A DNA stretch of 14,990 bases from Rodentolepis nana (taxonomy: Eukaryota; Platyhelminthes; Cestoda; Cyclophyllidea; Hymenolepididae), in NCBI GenBank assembly GCA_900617975.1, contig UZAE01001143.1, positions 1 through 14,990 on the forward strand. The letters run 5' to 3'. Positions within the stretch are counted from its first letter, which is position 1. Each line of letters opens with the position of its first letter. Below the pieces are notes generated by a model. That model was given only the letters and a program-made list of their open reading frames with translations, was not told the origin of the DNA and searched no databases. The position numbers and the translations under genes are program-made. Shown here one piece after another: positions 13,857 to 14,990 of the stretch.

Positions 13857-14990
13857 GCAAGTTCTCTTTTTAATACTTTCTTTACTTTGGGGGGAAAGAC
13901 TGTGGCTATTCATTCTCCCACACGTGTCTACGCGTTTTTTTTTGTTTCATGAAGCACAAGTTGAGTTATAAATAGACCGGTTGACATATTGCGGTTTTAT
14001 CTAACTTTGATGTTTCACTACGTATAGCTTGCTTAAATAATCATATAAAGGTAACTTTTGTTGAGGAGACTGTTGAAAATTGTTGCGGCTTCTTTAACTC
14101 AATTACTTGATATTCTGAAATCCACATTTTCACCCTCTCTATCTCTCTTTCTCTGCCTTATGTCTTACTCAGATTGGTTTCACTGGAAAATACTTGTAAA
14201 TTATGCCCTACTTTCATGGTTTTAAATCTTCTTTGTGTGCTATTGAAATGGTCTTTATTTTGGGTTTTATTATTCCTTTATTTTTATACCTGGTTAGTTC
14301 CCTAAGCACCTTATTATCCAACTTTGGCTATATGGTTTGTAACTAATAAAATTTTAAGTCTGAAATATAGTTGTAAATTTATATTACAAGTCGGTGTAAA
14401 TTCGTAATTATGGATTTCAAATCTTTAAGGGTTTCCCCTGATTTCGATGTATTGGTGTCTATCATCACTTGCATGCGCATGCATATACTACTTATAAGTT
14501 CTTAGACCTCTTTACTGCCATAAAGAATTCTAGAATAATAAAAAATTACTAAGAGGCTGCTGATTCTCTTAAGGTCAATAAATTCCCTTTAAAATTCAAA
14601 TATTAGCCTTTCTAAAGGAGTAGATTTCTTAAGTATTTTTGGGAGGTGAGTGGAGGGGTGGGATTTATGGAGAAATTAATTTATCTATGTTTTTAATACT
14701 ATTTCCCATTATCAGTTTGAAATACCGACATTTGACGTGTATGACTAATATTTTTGAACTGAAAAATTATGATTTTCCGGCCCAATAATATGAAGCTGTG
14801 TGTGTGTGTGTGGCAAAGACCAATTAATGTTTCTTTTTTCAATTGTACTAGCCACACGATGTTAAGAAGCGATCGGGTGTCATTTATCATTTTAGTCTGA
14901 TCTAAAAATCTTGGTTCCACGGGCAATTTCTTTAATTTCATTGCAAAATTAAAGCTTTATCCAGGCCACGCTTCCACCCTTGCACCCCCC
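13857..14990 (+). other. FOXO intron 1 (5' part) with an apparent GC donor
   Basis: The exon should end after the Lys of SAGWK (AAA at 13854-13856), as in animal FOXO genes, where an intron splits the forkhead at this point in phase 0. The bases that follow are GCAAGT, not GTAAGT; GCAAGT is the usual form of GC-AG donors. No GT within a few bases keeps the frame and the domain. I searched the rest of the window for a NSIRHNLS-type continuation and found none, so the intron exceeds 1.1 kb. It is otherwise AT-rich with no gene visible, and the frame near 14699-14941 on the minus strand is not convincing. Confidence 0.7.
14797..14812. repeat. (TG)8 microsatellite
   Basis: Eight TG units in the FOXO intron. 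A short GT-type simple repeat with no further meaning visible. Confidence 0.9.

Noticed and set aside
13857..13952. FOXO protein ending at 13952 as an unspliced 318-residue product
   Set aside because: The forkhead stops abruptly after SAGWK at the conserved intron position, and the added residues are not forkhead-like. A retained-intron form is possible but not the main product.
13033..13971. Other-frame ORFs over the FOXO exon (13033-13239, 13654-13971, 13722-13913)
   Set aside because: Shadows of the FOXO frame, without domain content of their own.

Overview
The window is metazoan nuclear DNA. It is AT-rich, intron-bearing and gene-poor, with long intergenic stretches. Two transcription-factor genes are visible. 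One is a two-exon C/EBP-family bZIP gene on the minus strand (5412-6055, with one 77-base intron). The other is the 5' coding exon of a FOXO-type forkhead gene on the plus strand (12996-13856), whose remaining exons lie beyond the right edge. The FOXO N-terminal Akt-type site, the intron in the middle of the forkhead and the C/EBP basic region show an animal, most likely an invertebrate. I cannot fix the phylum; a flatworm-like genome is only an impression.

The left 10.3 kb is dominated by nine copies (called R1-R9 here) of one short retroposon family on both strands. Complete ordinary copies are 313-324 bases long, encode nothing, end in (AAAT)2-3 and are flanked by 9-13-base target-site duplications. 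The main result is at their 5' end. The first ~72 bases fold, by my reading, into an HDV-like self-cleaving ribozyme with P1, P2, P3/L3, P1', P1.1, J1/4, P4, J4/2 and P2' in the right order and with the right key bases. The predicted cleavage site coincides with the junction between target-site duplication and element. This fits a SINE-like element that is cut out of a host transcript by its own ribozyme and then reverse-transcribed by a LINE.

Two copies are strongly expanded inside. R3 (3389-4955) is 1.57 kb between one pair of duplications and holds about ten ribozyme-core modules. R1 (1 to 721, cut by the window edge) holds nine copies of a ~40-base module and a perfect 176-base duplication. 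R5/R6 lie head to head as an inverted pair, and R8/R9 form a second, more widely spaced inverted pair with shared diagnostic changes.

Layout: 1-721 R1; 722-2384 empty; 2396-2719 R2; 2731-3379 empty; 3389-4955 R3; 4965-5411 3' flank of the bZIP gene; 5412-6055 C/EBP; 6056-6230 its likely promoter; 6521-6590 R4 fragment; 6914-7398 R5/R6; 7672-7988 R7; 9180-9495 R8; 9991-10309 R9; 10310-12995 no gene, with (CT)n tracts and a very AT-rich block; 12996-13856 FOXO exon; 13857 onward FOXO intron with an apparent GC donor. The two genes share no operon-like link. In other animals C/EBP and FOXO both act in metabolic and stress transcription, but nothing here shows co-regulation.
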